Below are positions 6,753 to 15,404 of a DNA stretch of 64,000 nt, in pieces. Where the stretch lies: assembly GCF_042675915.1 (NCBI RefSeq), contig NZ_JBHTKL010000001.1, positions 1,054,001 through 1,118,000 of the forward strand, written 5' to 3'. Source of the DNA: Thalassobacillus_A hwangdonensis. Its GTDB lineage: Bacteria; Bacillota; Bacilli; Bacillales; Halobacillaceae. The notes beneath the pieces are model-generated. The model did no database searches. It saw only the letters and a program-made list of their open reading frames with translations, and was not told the origin of the DNA. Position 1 is the first letter of the stretch. Each line of letters begins with the position of its first letter. The translations under genes and the position numbers were made by a program.

Positions 6753-7801
6753 TACAGATCCTCCCCATCCCAATATTTTCTTTTATTCTTTCTCTTTCTC
6801 TTCAATTTAGGTATAACATCATTAATCGCAGAATGCTTTGAATGCTGATTTCTAATCGATTTATCACCTAAATGGGTGTACCTTAAAATCATGCGAAAGT
6901 CGGCATGACCAAGTAACAACTGTAAGTGCCTTTGGTCTCCTCCGTTTTCCAAGAATAAAGTAGCGCCTGTATGCCTTAGCAAGTGAGAATGGAGCCTCTT
7001 ACTAATGCCTGCTTTTTCCGCATACATTTTCAACCTTTTATTAAAAGCATCTTTTTTATAGACATTTCCGTAACCTGTCAAAAACAAATATTCAGAATTA
7101 AAATCTTGATTCTCTTTTATTAGTTCCTTAAGTAAATCAACTGTGTTCTTATGCAATGGCAATTTTCGAGCCCTTCCACTTTTAGAAATATTGGCTGGAA
7201 TATAAACACTTAAGTCATCAAAGTTAAAGTCATCAACTGTAAGGCGTGTCACTTCACCGATCCTAGCCATAGTATCTATAAGCAAATTGAGCAAAACATG
7301 GTCTCTAAACTGCGCATACTGAAGTTTATCTTGGGATTTTAACAACCTGTATAATTCATCTTTTGTTAACACTTTGATGTCGGAATCGATTTCCTTATAT
7401 TGCTTTAAACCTCTAATTGGACTTTTATCTATATACCCTTCAAATTCCATACAATTGAAGAACACTCTCAGAGTTTTTATTCTTGTCCTAATTGTAGCAG
7501 CAGCTAAACCTTTGTTTCCGTTCAGGTTATACTTGTGGTTCTGAAACTTGACTACCTCATTTCTCATATAGAATTGGTATTCTCTAAAGAAGTCAAGATC
7601 AAGCATCTCTAGTCTGAACATCATAATTTTTTCATCCAAAAAGGCTTCAAACGACTTAAAGTTCTCTTTATATTGTCTGAGCGTTCTGCTAGCTATCCCT
7701 TCCGAGTCTTTGATGTTGTAGAACTTTCTAAACATATGCATCAATATCTCCCTGTCAGATAATCCGTTTGTCCTTTTCCTAATCTTTTCACTTAGCTCCA
7801 C
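6752..7801 (-). CDS. Tyrosine recombinase, first gene of an overlapping pair
   Basis: The product is about 349 residues when started at GTG 7801, which has GGGAGGTGG at good spacing. TTG 7822 with GGAGGG is a second candidate, and a longer frame to 7906 lacks a site. The core-binding domain is followed by a catalytic domain with R180 (TMARIGEV), K207, H273-x-x-R276 (HLLRH), H299 (LLGHAD) and Y308. The very basic C-terminal tail ends in KRKRKNKRKYWDGEDL. It differs too much from the downstream recombinase to be a recent duplicate. Probably both catalyse one strand-exchange reaction of the element. Confidence 0.85.
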   Translation of the reverse strand: MELSEKIRKRTNGLSDREILMHMFRKFYNIKDSEGIASRTLRQYKENFKSFEAFLDEKIMMFRLEMLDLDFFREYQFYMRNEVVKFQNHKYNLNGNKGLAAATIRTRIKTLRVFFNCMEFEGYIDKSPIRGLKQYKEIDSDIKVLTKDELYRLLKSQDKLQYAQFRDHVLLNLLIDTMARIGEVTRLTVDDFNFDDLSVYIPANISKSGRARKLPLHKNTVDLLKELIKENQDFNSEYLFLTGYGNVYKKDAFNKRLKMYAEKAGISKRLHSHLLRHTGATLFLENGGDQRHLQLLLGHADFRMILRYTHLGDKSIRNQHSKHSAINDVIPKLKRKRKNKRKYWDGEDL

Positions 7802-7924
7802 GGAATCCACCTCCCTATTCAACCTTCTACACCCTCCTCGAAATCCCTTCATGACGCGGTTTAAAAGAAATTTTAACGTCAAAAAAGATTTAAATACGAA
7901 GGTCAAACGGAAGTAAACGGAGGG

Positions 7925-8335
7925 TTACGTATTCAATTCTTTCGATATCTCCGTAACTATCCGAGGTAAGCTTCGGTGTATTTGGGATCCGGTGAAACGC
8001 ATGACTTTCCACCCGTTCTTTTTTAAGTAACGGTTCTTCTTTCGATCATGCGCCTTTTGCTCCGGTGTGGAATGGTAAGCCTTACCATCCGCCTCGATTG
8101 CGATTTTCTGGCCGACAAACGCGATATCGATCCGGTACTTGCCAACAGGGTATTGCGTCCGCGGATAGAGGCCGACAGAAACTAAGCCGTTATACAAACG
8201 ACGTTCGATTGGCGATTCACATTTCGCGAGCTCCGAGTCAAACGGTGCTTCCTGTTGAGGCGGCTTATATATCAGCGCCAAAATTACTACGCCAATCAAC
8301 AACGAGAAGAATACAACAGCTTCGATAATTAGCAC
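7925..8335 (-). CDS. Membrane-anchored DUF559/Vsr-like nuclease domain protein
   Basis: The product is 136 residues. Residues 3-23 form one hydrophobic membrane helix, followed by a short linker and then a PD-(D/E)XK-like fold of the DUF559/very-short-patch-repair type: E44 in CESPIE, D70 in YRIDIAF, E81-A-D-G in IAIEADGKAYH, and a downstream NGWKVMRF-T strand. These are the expected catalytic acidic residues. The start is GTG 8335 with a weak ribosome site. A nuclease domain tethered to the membrane is consistent with attack on incoming DNA or with processing of transferred DNA, but this is inference. Confidence 0.65.
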   Translation of the reverse strand: MLIIEAVVFFSLLIGVVILALIYKPPQQEAPFDSELAKCESPIERRLYNGLVSVGLYPRTQYPVGKYRIDIAFVGQKIAIEADGKAYHSTPEQKAHDRKKNRYLKKNGWKVMRFTGSQIHRSLPRIVTEISKELNT

Positions 8336-8529
8336 ATAGCATCACCGCTAGTATTATCGCCAGTATCCTTAACCGTAATACTCGGCAGATTCCCGCCAGT
8401 AGACACTTTCGTTAACGATTTCCCATTTACGATACATAAACGGTAGTGCTCAGGAATCCCTCTAAAAACTCATGTAATACTCACTTTAAAATTTTAGATA
8501 TGGTAAAATTATCTATATATTGAATAGAG

Positions 8530-9474
8530 GTGAGTATAATTTACTATGCAAATATAATACCAATTCTAGAATTTCATAGCACATTAAATAAAGTATTTAC
8601 AAATAGAGAGTTAGCATTAGGGTTTTGGTTACTTGTGCTTTTTACCTTCATATTACTTAGAGTTGATAAAGCTATAATCAAGAAAATCGTTTCTGCATTT
8701 TTAAAAATTAAAAGGTTAGTCATTACTTTAGTCATGTACTTTTTACTCTTAATTTACATATTAAATCAAATCGGTTTTTGGGAATCCCGACTTTGGAAGT
8801 CCGCCTTAATATGGTTTATATTTGCAGGCTTTGCAGTTACCTTTAGGGCAATACTTAATGCAAAAGATACAAGTTACTTTAAAAAAATGCTGAAAGATAA
8901 TATAAAAATTATTATTTTGTTTCAATTCATAGTAAACCTATATAGTTTTGGATTTATTTGGGAAGTTATTCTTGTTTTTATAGCTACATTTCTCACAGTA
9001 CTTAAAGTTTTGTTAGAAAATCATCCAGATTTTAAAAAACGAGATGACGCAGGATATCTTATAATTAACAAACTCGTGAATACTTTATTAAGTGTTATCG
9101 GGTTTACAATCCTTTTCTACTCCGCAATAAATTTCCTTAATGATAATTCAGTTGATTATATAGATAAAACTCAAGATTTATTTTTACCAATAATTTTGTC
9201 CTTCTTGCTTATGCCTTTCATCTACATTTTTGTTCTCTATGTTAATTACGAACTTCTTTTCGTAAGGTTAAGCTTCAATAAAACGATTGATGAAAAAATC
9301 AGAAAATATTTATATATACAAATCCTCATAGCGTGTAATATTAACATCAATAAAATCGCTACCTTCACAACAAAAAGCGGAATTTCAAGAACTAGAATGA
9401 ACACAAAAGATGATGTCAAAGGTTTTATTTATGATTACAAAAGAGAATGGGACGAAGAAGAAAGAGTTAATTAA
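8530..9474 (+). CDS. Polytopic membrane protein of unknown function
   Basis: A 314-residue protein with about six or seven hydrophobic segments (roughly 27-44, 62-80, 88-107, 125-160, 180-203, 218-245) and a basic cytoplasmic-looking tail (residues 250-314). The start is GTG 8530, forced by an in-frame TGA at 8521, and the ribosome site is poor. The gene is very AT-rich and is the only plus-strand gene between two recombinases, so it looks like acquired cargo. I recognise no family. It may be an accessory trait or defence protein. Confidence 0.6.
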   Translation: MSIIYYANIIPILEFHSTLNKVFTNRELALGFWLLVLFTFILLRVDKAIIKKIVSAFLKIKRLVITLVMYFLLLIYILNQIGFWESRLWKSALIWFIFAGFAVTFRAILNAKDTSYFKKMLKDNIKIIILFQFIVNLYSFGFIWEVILVFIATFLTVLKVLLENHPDFKKRDDAGYLIINKLVNTLLSVIGFTILFYSAINFLNDNSVDYIDKTQDLFLPIILSFLLMPFIYIFVLYVNYELLFVRLSFNKTIDEKIRKYLYIQILIACNININKIATFTTKSGISRTRMNTKDDVKGFIYDYKREWDEEERVN

Positions 9475-9491
9475 GTTCCCCCCCCTTGCTT

Positions 9492-9522
9492 GTCGTGACT
9501 ACTTATAGCCACGACTTTTTTT
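9492..9522 (+). terminator. Rho-independent terminator after the membrane protein gene
   Basis: GTCGTG and CACGAC with an inner CTA/TAG pair form a hairpin followed by seven T. It separates the plus-strand cargo gene from the convergent integrase gene. Confidence 0.75.
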
Positions 9523-10492
9523 ATATCTTTAGTTTACTTAAAGGTGAATGCTGCTGGTACTTACGACTGATTTCATCTTCTGTAAAATCTAAGTAAGCCT
9601 GCTGAGTTACTTCGATGCTTGAATGACCGAGTATTTTTGATAACGTCACCATATCTCCTCCGCCTAGCAAGTAATACTTTGCGAAATTGTTTCTTATCTG
9701 GTGCGGGTGAACCTTTACTCCGATCATTTCGCCGTGTTTTCTAAATGCAGCCTCCACATTTCGAACGTCCATTTTATTTCCCCTGATCGATGGAAAGACG
9801 TAAGGACTATCTGTGTAACGGTCCCTATACTCTAGCCACGATTTCAAATTCCTTCCGAGTTTCGGTGAAAAATAGACAAACCGATCCTTTTTGCTCTTTG
9901 TGTGTCGAAGTAAGATTGCGCCTGCGCGTATGTTTATATCTGCAGGAACAACCTCTAAGAGCTCGCCAATTCTTGCTCCTGTATCCAATATCACCCGAGC
10001 AATTATCCAATTTCTGTATTCATGAAACTTCGAAACATCGAACGACCTAAAAAATAAATGCAACTCGTTTTCGGTTAGGAGTTCTTTTATCTTCCTTTGC
10101 GGACGAATCTTATCTACATCTTTGCAAGGGTTATTTTTAACGACCTTTTCACGATAAAGGTAAGCAAAGAAAGCGTTTATGTTCCGCTGATAATTAGCCA
10201 GCGTCGTGTTACTAACCGTCTTACCGTAGTCCTTGCGATTCTGTGGTCGATTAATTTCGACGGATTGGTCGGAAGAAAATGCGCTATACTTCCCTCGATC
10301 CCGAATAAATGCGAAGTATGAACGTATGTGTGAGCTCTTTACCTTCGATGGCTCGGTAATTTCGTGTTGCTCCGATAAGTAACGTTGGAAAAGGCGTAGT
10401 GATTGTTCGTAACTCCTCAACGTTTTAACCGATAATCCTCGGCTGTTGCAGTCAATCATGTATCGATCAATTTCAATAGTAAATGAATCCAC
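9521..10492 (-). CDS. Tyrosine recombinase, probable integrase of the spo0A-adjacent element
   Basis: The product is 323 residues with a SAM-like N-terminal domain (about 5-115) and a catalytic domain carrying R174 (TGARIGEL), K199/K201, H264-x-x-R267 (HPHQIRNN), H290 (ILGHSS) and Y300. All catalytic positions are filled. It is the gene nearest to the core chromosome, 130 bp from the spo0A stop codon and on the same strand. That is the usual place for an integrase next to its attachment site. Transcripts from spo0A may run into it, since no strong terminator is visible between them. Confidence 0.85.
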   Translation of the reverse strand: MDSFTIEIDRYMIDCNSRGLSVKTLRSYEQSLRLFQRYLSEQHEITEPSKVKSSHIRSYFAFIRDRGKYSAFSSDQSVEINRPQNRKDYGKTVSNTTLANYQRNINAFFAYLYREKVVKNNPCKDVDKIRPQRKIKELLTENELHLFFRSFDVSKFHEYRNWIIARVILDTGARIGELLEVVPADINIRAGAILLRHTKSKKDRFVYFSPKLGRNLKSWLEYRDRYTDSPYVFPSIRGNKMDVRNVEAAFRKHGEMIGVKVHPHQIRNNFAKYYLLGGGDMVTLSKILGHSSIEVTQQAYLDFTEDEISRKYQQHSPLSKLKI

Positions 10493-10621
10493 GCAAAAAG
10501 CGCCCCCTTCTATCGGACGTACCGATAAATGAGAACGCTTATAAGCCTACGATATAACGTTTATTGGTTTACGGAACAAGTTTATCGCTATGTTTGCGTG
10601 AAATAGCGAGTCAAAACCGCA
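10493..10621. other. Junction between element and chromosome, possible attachment-site region
   Basis: These 129 bp lie between the integrase start and the spo0A stop codon. They contain a TATCGG-N5-CCGATA palindrome at 10512-10528, flanked more loosely by AGCG and CGCT arms with a short T run on the minus strand. The spo0A 3' end is intact, so recombination either restored it or took place just downstream. The exact att core cannot be defined without the other end of the element. Confidence 0.45.
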
Positions 10622-11401
10622 TTAGCCTGCCTTATGCTCCAAGCGAAGACGATCCGCTACCATCGCAATGAATTCGGAGTTCGTCGGTTTTGCTTTTGTA
10701 TTAGAAATAGTATAACCGAATAAAGACGAGATGGAGTCCACATTTCCACGATTCCAGGCAACTTCGATCGCGTGACGGATTGCACGCTCGACACGTGAAG
10801 CGGTTGTCTGATATTTCTTTGCGATATCAGGATAAAGGACTTTAGTAATTGAACCGAGTAATTCAATATCATTATACACCATGGAAATCGCTTCACGAAG
10901 ATACATGTATCCTTTAATATGAGCTGGGACACCGATTTCATGGATGATCTGCGTGATGCTCGTATTCAAATCAGGCTTGCGACCTGATCTTGATCCGGTG
11001 CCGATTGCTTTGCTTATCGGATCTTTTGCACCGTGCACCTGCCTGATCTGTTCTGTCAGACTTTCAAGATCGAATGGTTTCAGCATGAAATAAGCCGCAC
11101 CTAAATCAACCGCCTTCTTCGTCACTTCCTCTTGACCGAACGCTGTCAGCATGATGACGCTAGGCTTCTTCTTCAATTCCAATTCACGAAGCTGTGTGAG
11201 TACAGCAATCCCGTCCATATGAGGCATGATGATATCGAGAACCAACACGTCCGCTTCCACTTCCTCAAGCATTTCCAGACAGTCTTTACCGTTATAAGCT
11301 GTACCGACAACTTCTATCCCGCTCGCGTCGCCTAAGTATTCTTCCAATAATTTGATCAATTCACGGTTATCATCCGCAAGACAAACTTTAATTTTTTCCA
11401 T
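10622..11401 (-). CDS. spo0A: Sporulation response regulator Spo0A
   Basis: Master regulator of sporulation entry, phosphorylated through the Spo0F/Spo0B relay and binding 0A boxes. The product is 260 residues starting at MEKIKVCLADDNRE, preceded by GGAGGAGGAA. A longer frame to 11458 is not used. The receiver domain has D10/D11, the phosphorylated D56 (VLVLDIIMP) and a conserved K in FMLKPFD. The C-terminal Spo0A_C domain contains the recognition helix segment ASRVERAIRHAIE and ends in the conserved RLRLEHKAG. The protein is complete although a mobile element lies right behind its stop codon. Confidence 0.97.
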   Translation of the reverse strand: MEKIKVCLADDNRELIKLLEEYLGDASGIEVVGTAYNGKDCLEMLEEVEADVLVLDIIMPHMDGIAVLTQLRELELKKKPSVIMLTAFGQEEVTKKAVDLGAAYFMLKPFDLESLTEQIRQVHGAKDPISKAIGTGSRSGRKPDLNTSITQIIHEIGVPAHIKGYMYLREAISMVYNDIELLGSITKVLYPDIAKKYQTTASRVERAIRHAIEVAWNRGNVDSISSLFGYTISNTKAKPTNSEFIAMVADRLRLEHKAG

Positions 11402-11447
11402 GTTAGTAATTCCTCCTCCAGATATTCCTCCTGAGTTCCACATGAAG

Positions 11448-11476
11448 TTATTCGACAAGCGACACGATAATCCTTT
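11448..11476 (-). promoter_or_regulatory. Sigma-H promoter of spo0A with overlapping 0A box
   Basis: On the minus strand AAAGGATTA is followed by GTCGAATAA, with 14 bases between AGGATTA and GAAT, a close match to the sigma-H consensus. A TGTCGAA 0A box (11451-11457) overlaps the -10 region. This corresponds to the sporulation promoter Ps of B. subtilis spo0A. Confidence 0.7.
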
Positions 11477-11584
11477 TAATTCTAGACGAAAAAATTAATT
11501 TATTTTAAAAATGCTCGATAATGCTCTCGATTTCTTTTATATTCGATGGTATTCTACAAATACACACACTAAAACCTGCTGTTT

Positions 11585-11638
11585 TGTCGAATTTTCTTTA
11601 CATGCCAAATTATAGCATGCAACCGCTCTATTTGTCTA
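11585..11638 (-). promoter_or_regulatory. Vegetative sigma-A promoter of spo0A with a 0A box
   Basis: TAGACA (at 11633-11638) and TATAAT (11609-11614) are 18 bp apart on the minus strand. A TGTCGAA box at 11585-11591 on the plus strand lies just downstream of the -10. It fits the repression of the vegetative promoter by phosphorylated Spo0A. Confidence 0.65.
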
Positions 11639-11664
11639 AGTTTTCAGAATTCATCAAAGGAAGT

Positions 11665-11693
11665 AAAAAAACCGTACAGAAGAACTGTACGGT
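11665..11693 (-). terminator. Terminator of spoIVB
   Basis: ACCGTACAG and CTGTACGGT form a 9-bp stem around TTCTT, followed by seven T on the minus strand. It separates spoIVB from spo0A. Confidence 0.85.
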
Positions 11694-12949
11694 CAGCTTG
11701 CAATTTGATCTTTATAAATGTCGATACCAGCTTCTTGCAGCATCCATTCGATGTGGACGCCATACCCGGAAGTCGGATCATTGACGAACACATGAGTGAC
11801 TGCTCCAATCAACTTTCCATTCTGAATGATTGGACTACCACTCATCCCTTGCACGATGCCACCAGTAGCTTTCAGTAGCTCAGGATCGGTTATTTTCACA
11901 ATCATACCTTTTGTAGCTGGATGTTTTTGCGGTACTGTACTGACAACTTCTACATCATACTCCTGTACTTCATCTCCATCGACAACCGTCAGGATTTTTG
12001 CAGGACCTTCCTTCACTTGATGTGATAAGGCTATCGGAATCGGCCGATCGTATAACCCATTGGAAACGTCACCCTTCAACTTTCCAAAGATTCCAAATGG
12101 GCTGTTCTTAGTAATATCGCCAATCCGATCTCTTGTAGCAGAAAAGTCTGCCCTTTTTTCTCCAGGGACACCCTGACTTCCTTTTTGAATCGACGTAACA
12201 TGAGAGCGGACAATCGTCCCTTCATTGATTTCAATCGGTTTACGAGTATCCATGTCACTGATGATATGCCCTAGTGCTCCATATTTGTGCGACGAAGGAT
12301 CATAAAAGGTCATCGTACCGATTCCTGCAGCAGAATCTCTGATATACAGTCCAATACGGTACTTCTGGTCCTTTACATCGTAAGTCGGTTCTAAAATCGT
12401 TTCGAAGGTTTCTTTCCCTCGTTTGACGATCAACGTAAGGTCCTGGTTCTTTTCACCGGACTCCTTCACTATCGGAGCCATATCCGCCATCTTTTTCAAT
12501 TCTTTGCCATTTACTTCGAGAATGATATCTCCAACACGGATGTTGGCTTTTTCACCCGGAGAAACCATGGCATTTTCTGTTTTGACCTGATGATGTCCGA
12601 CTACAAGCACACCTTTTGTGCTGAGCTTGACTCCGATGGATTGTCCACCAGGCATGACTTTGAAGTCATCAAGGTAATCGGCATTGGTTTTTTTGATGGG
12701 AAGACCGGCTAATTGGTAAAAGATATCTTCAGAGCCCAATTTTTCAGATTGGGACTGAAATGCAGGGGAGGTCTTTTCTGATTTATCCTTCATCCCTTTT
12801 AAAGCTGGTATTGCAGCTTGGGATTCATAAGTGGTCCATTCGGTTGGAATGGTTATATGATCTTGTACAGGGTTTAGAAACGGTATAGCAATCATCATTA
12901 GCAGCAGGATCGAACCAATCGTGTATTTCCATCGCTGTTTAGCTTTCAA
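11693..12949 (-). CDS. spoIVB: Forespore signalling serine peptidase SpoIVB
   Basis: SpoIVB is secreted from the forespore and cleaves SpoIVFA to trigger pro-sigma-K processing. The product is about 418 residues from TTG 12949, which has GAGGAG upstream. A GTG 36 nt earlier is an alternative. An N-terminal membrane helix (SILLLMMIAIPFL) is followed by a PDZ domain (about residues 110-195, with the GVKLSTKGVLVVG and VGDIILEVNG stretches) and the SA-type serine protease domain ending in GIVQGMSGSPIIQNGKLIGA, whose serine is the nucleophile. Its place upstream of spo0A is the conserved order. Confidence 0.95.
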   Translation of the reverse strand: MKAKQRWKYTIGSILLLMMIAIPFLNPVQDHITIPTEWTTYESQAAIPALKGMKDKSEKTSPAFQSQSEKLGSEDIFYQLAGLPIKKTNADYLDDFKVMPGGQSIGVKLSTKGVLVVGHHQVKTENAMVSPGEKANIRVGDIILEVNGKELKKMADMAPIVKESGEKNQDLTLIVKRGKETFETILEPTYDVKDQKYRIGLYIRDSAAGIGTMTFYDPSSHKYGALGHIISDMDTRKPIEINEGTIVRSHVTSIQKGSQGVPGEKRADFSATRDRIGDITKNSPFGIFGKLKGDVSNGLYDRPIPIALSHQVKEGPAKILTVVDGDEVQEYDVEVVSTVPQKHPATKGMIVKITDPELLKATGGIVQGMSGSPIIQNGKLIGAVTHVFVNDPTSGYGVHIEWMLQEAGIDIYKDQIAS

Positions 12950-13121
12950 TAGTTCCCACTCCTCGCTTCTAACCCACACCTTCACTATCGAATGGTTTAC
13001 TTTTAATGTGTTCTTAAAGGGGCATTTTAAACCCGAACATGGTCAGAAAATAGAGGGAACTTTACCTGTCGAAATCGTGAATAAAAAAAAGAGGGATTAT
13101 TATAATAAAAGAGGGAAAAGA

Positions 13122-14867
13122 TCACACAGAAGATTCCATGCGATCCTTCTTCTTGAACTTTTCAGCAAGTTCCAGCAGTTCTTTTGCGTGTTCTTTTGTC
13201 GTTTCAGTCATTTCCGTACCAGTAATCATCCTGCTGATTTCTTCCGCTTTTTCATCAAAGGTAAGTGGAGTCACTTTTGTGCTTGTCCGCTCATCTTTCA
13301 CATCTTTTTCAATTCGGAGATGTGTATCAGCCATGGATGCGACCTGAGGCAGGTGGGAAATACATAACACTTGTGATCCTGATGAAATTCCATAAATCTT
13401 TTCAGCGATCGCCTGCGCGACTCTTCCGCTTACACCCGTGTCCACTTCGTCAAAAATCACACTTGTGACACCTTGATGATTAGAAAAGATCTTCTTCAGA
13501 GCAAGCATGATCCGGGAGAGTTCCCCACCTGATGCCACTTTACTGATTTCCTTCAACGGTTCACCTGGGTTTGTCGTTATTAAGAATTTTACTGCATCAA
13601 AACCATTCACCATCAGTTTCAATGGCTTCCCTTCGAATTCGGGGTCTTCATCTTTTCCTTCTCTCAATGCGATATCAACAGCGAAAGAAGCTTTGTCCAA
13701 GTATAGATCCTTAAGCTCTTCGTGGATCGAATCTTCAAGGTGATGGGATGCCTGCTTCCGGATATCGTGGATATGCTTGGCTTCAAGGATGGCATCCTCA
13801 GCCTTCTCTGCAATTTCCTGCTGCATTTTTTCCAAGTGGGAATCCTTGTGTTCAATCTGGTCAATTTCTTCTTCAATCTTAGCAGAATATTCGATGATGG
13901 CATCCACGGACTCTCCATATTTTTTCTTAAGACGGTTGATTTCATTCAATCGCCCCTCGATCAAATTCAGACGATCCGGATCAAATTCCAATTGTTCCAT
14001 TTGAGAAGATAATTGGAAGGTCATTTCTTCGATCATGTAATAATGATTGGAAAGCTCTTCTGACATCTTGGAAATCGTATCATCATAATCCTGTGCACTT
14101 TCAAGTGAGGTTAGTGAATGGGATAACCAGTCCAATCCCTTCTGTTCTCCATATAAGGCATTATAAGCATCATTCAAACCTTGATAGATCTTTTCAAAAT
14201 TGACGAGGCGGTTTCTTTCTTCCGACAACGATTCATCCTCTTTCGGTTCAAGCTGGGCTTCCTGGAGTTCATTCCACTGGAATTTCAACAAATCAAGTCT
14301 TTGAGCCATTTCCTGTTCGTTCTCGCTCAGGTCCTTGAACCGTTTGTTCAACTTCCGGTATTCGTTAAACAGCTTTTGATATTCCATCATCGGTTTTTCC
14401 AATTGATCTGAAGCAAACAAATCGAGCAGCTCAATATGTCTGTCCATATCCATTAGCGATTGTGTCTCATGCTGGCTATGGATATCAATCAATGTCTTAC
14501 CGAATTCCCTAAGAATACCGAGGGTAACCAGTTTCCCATTGACACGACAGATGCTCTTCCCCTGGGAAGTTATTGTACGAGTCAACACGACCATTCCGTC
14601 CTCGCCAATTTCAATGCCGAATTCTCTTCCCTTTTTATAAACTGGATGATCATCCTCAAGCAGGAATAATCCTTCGATATTCGCTTTTTCCGTACCATGG
14701 CGGACGAATTCGACAGATCCTCTCCCACCGGCCAAAAGCTGGATGGCATCGATGATGATCGATTTACCCGCTCCAGTTTCACCGGTCAATACCGTCAGCC
14801 CGTCTTTAAAAGAAATGGAGATCTCATCAATGATTGCGAAATCACGTATTGACAGTTCCGTCAACAT
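13122..14867 (-). CDS. recN: DNA repair protein RecN
   Basis: SMC-like ATPase that gathers and holds DNA ends early in double-strand break repair. The product is 581 residues, close to the usual length. It has a Walker A motif GETGAGKS near residue 30, a long central coiled coil (about 160-370), the ABC signature-like segment VASGGELSRIML and Walker B with VIFDEVDTG. It follows argR by 19 nt and ends the long folD-to-recN operon, the standard arrangement in Bacillus. Confidence 0.95.
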   Translation of the reverse strand: MLTELSIRDFAIIDEISISFKDGLTVLTGETGAGKSIIIDAIQLLAGGRGSVEFVRHGTEKANIEGLFLLEDDHPVYKKGREFGIEIGEDGMVVLTRTITSQGKSICRVNGKLVTLGILREFGKTLIDIHSQHETQSLMDMDRHIELLDLFASDQLEKPMMEYQKLFNEYRKLNKRFKDLSENEQEMAQRLDLLKFQWNELQEAQLEPKEDESLSEERNRLVNFEKIYQGLNDAYNALYGEQKGLDWLSHSLTSLESAQDYDDTISKMSEELSNHYYMIEEMTFQLSSQMEQLEFDPDRLNLIEGRLNEINRLKKKYGESVDAIIEYSAKIEEEIDQIEHKDSHLEKMQQEIAEKAEDAILEAKHIHDIRKQASHHLEDSIHEELKDLYLDKASFAVDIALREGKDEDPEFEGKPLKLMVNGFDAVKFLITTNPGEPLKEISKVASGGELSRIMLALKKIFSNHQGVTSVIFDEVDTGVSGRVAQAIAEKIYGISSGSQVLCISHLPQVASMADTHLRIEKDVKDERTSTKVTPLTFDEKAEEISRMITGTEMTETTKEHAKELLELAEKFKKKDRMESSV

Positions 14868-14886
14868 ATAGTTGCCACCTCAATTC

Positions 14887-15336
14887 TTATAGCATTTCCA
14901 ACAGTTGTTCCGATACTTTTTCAGTCTGTTGTTCACTTCTGCATATGATCAAACACGTATCATCACCACAGATCGTTCCCATGATTTCATCCCAATCCAG
15001 ATTATCAATCAGTGCTCCGACTGCATTCGCATTACCTGGCAGCGTTTTCAAGACGATGAAATGACCGGACCGATCAATCGAAACGAATGCATCCATCATT
15101 AAACGATGCAGCTTTTCCAATGGATTGAAGCGCTGGTCAGCAGGAAGACTGTATTTGTACCTGCCATCCATCATGGGTACCTTGACGAGATGAAGTTCCT
15201 TTATATCCCTTGAGACGGTAGCCTGGGTGACGTTATACCCCATCCCTTTCAGTCTGTCCACCAGCTCATCCTGTGTTTCGATATCATTGTTCGTGATGAG
15301 TTCGCGAATCTTTATATGGCGTTGACCTTTATTCAT
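14887..15336 (-). CDS. argR: Arginine repressor ArgR (AhrC)
   Basis: Hexameric regulator that represses arginine biosynthesis and activates catabolism on binding arginine. The product is 149 residues from ATG 15336, with TAGGAGGT at good spacing. An in-frame extension to 15408 is not supported. The N-terminal winged helix shows the ATVSRDIKELHLVKV recognition helix, and the C-terminal oligomerisation domain has VGALIDNLDWDEIMGTICGDDT, including the GT-x-x-GDDT arginine-binding motif. It lies between tlyA and recN as in B. subtilis. Confidence 0.95.
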   Translation of the reverse strand: MNKGQRHIKIRELITNNDIETQDELVDRLKGMGYNVTQATVSRDIKELHLVKVPMMDGRYKYSLPADQRFNPLEKLHRLMMDAFVSIDRSGHFIVLKTLPGNANAVGALIDNLDWDEIMGTICGDDTCLIICRSEQQTEKVSEQLLEML

Positions 15337-15369
15337 TGTAATACCTCCTATAACTGACAACAAACATAG

Positions 15370-15400
15370 AAAAGGGGCTACACTTAGAGCAGCCCCCTTT
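15370..15400 (-). terminator. Possible terminator between tlyA and argR
   Basis: AAAGGGGGCT and AGCCCCTTTT pair around a short loop on the minus strand. It would reduce read-through from dxs-tlyA into argR-recN. Confidence 0.6.
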
Positions 15401-15404
15401 AATA

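Noticed and set aside
1..10600. CRISPR array or complete prophage in the accessory region
   Set aside because: No regular repeat-spacer pattern is present, and no capsid, tail, portal or large terminase gene is seen in the visible part.
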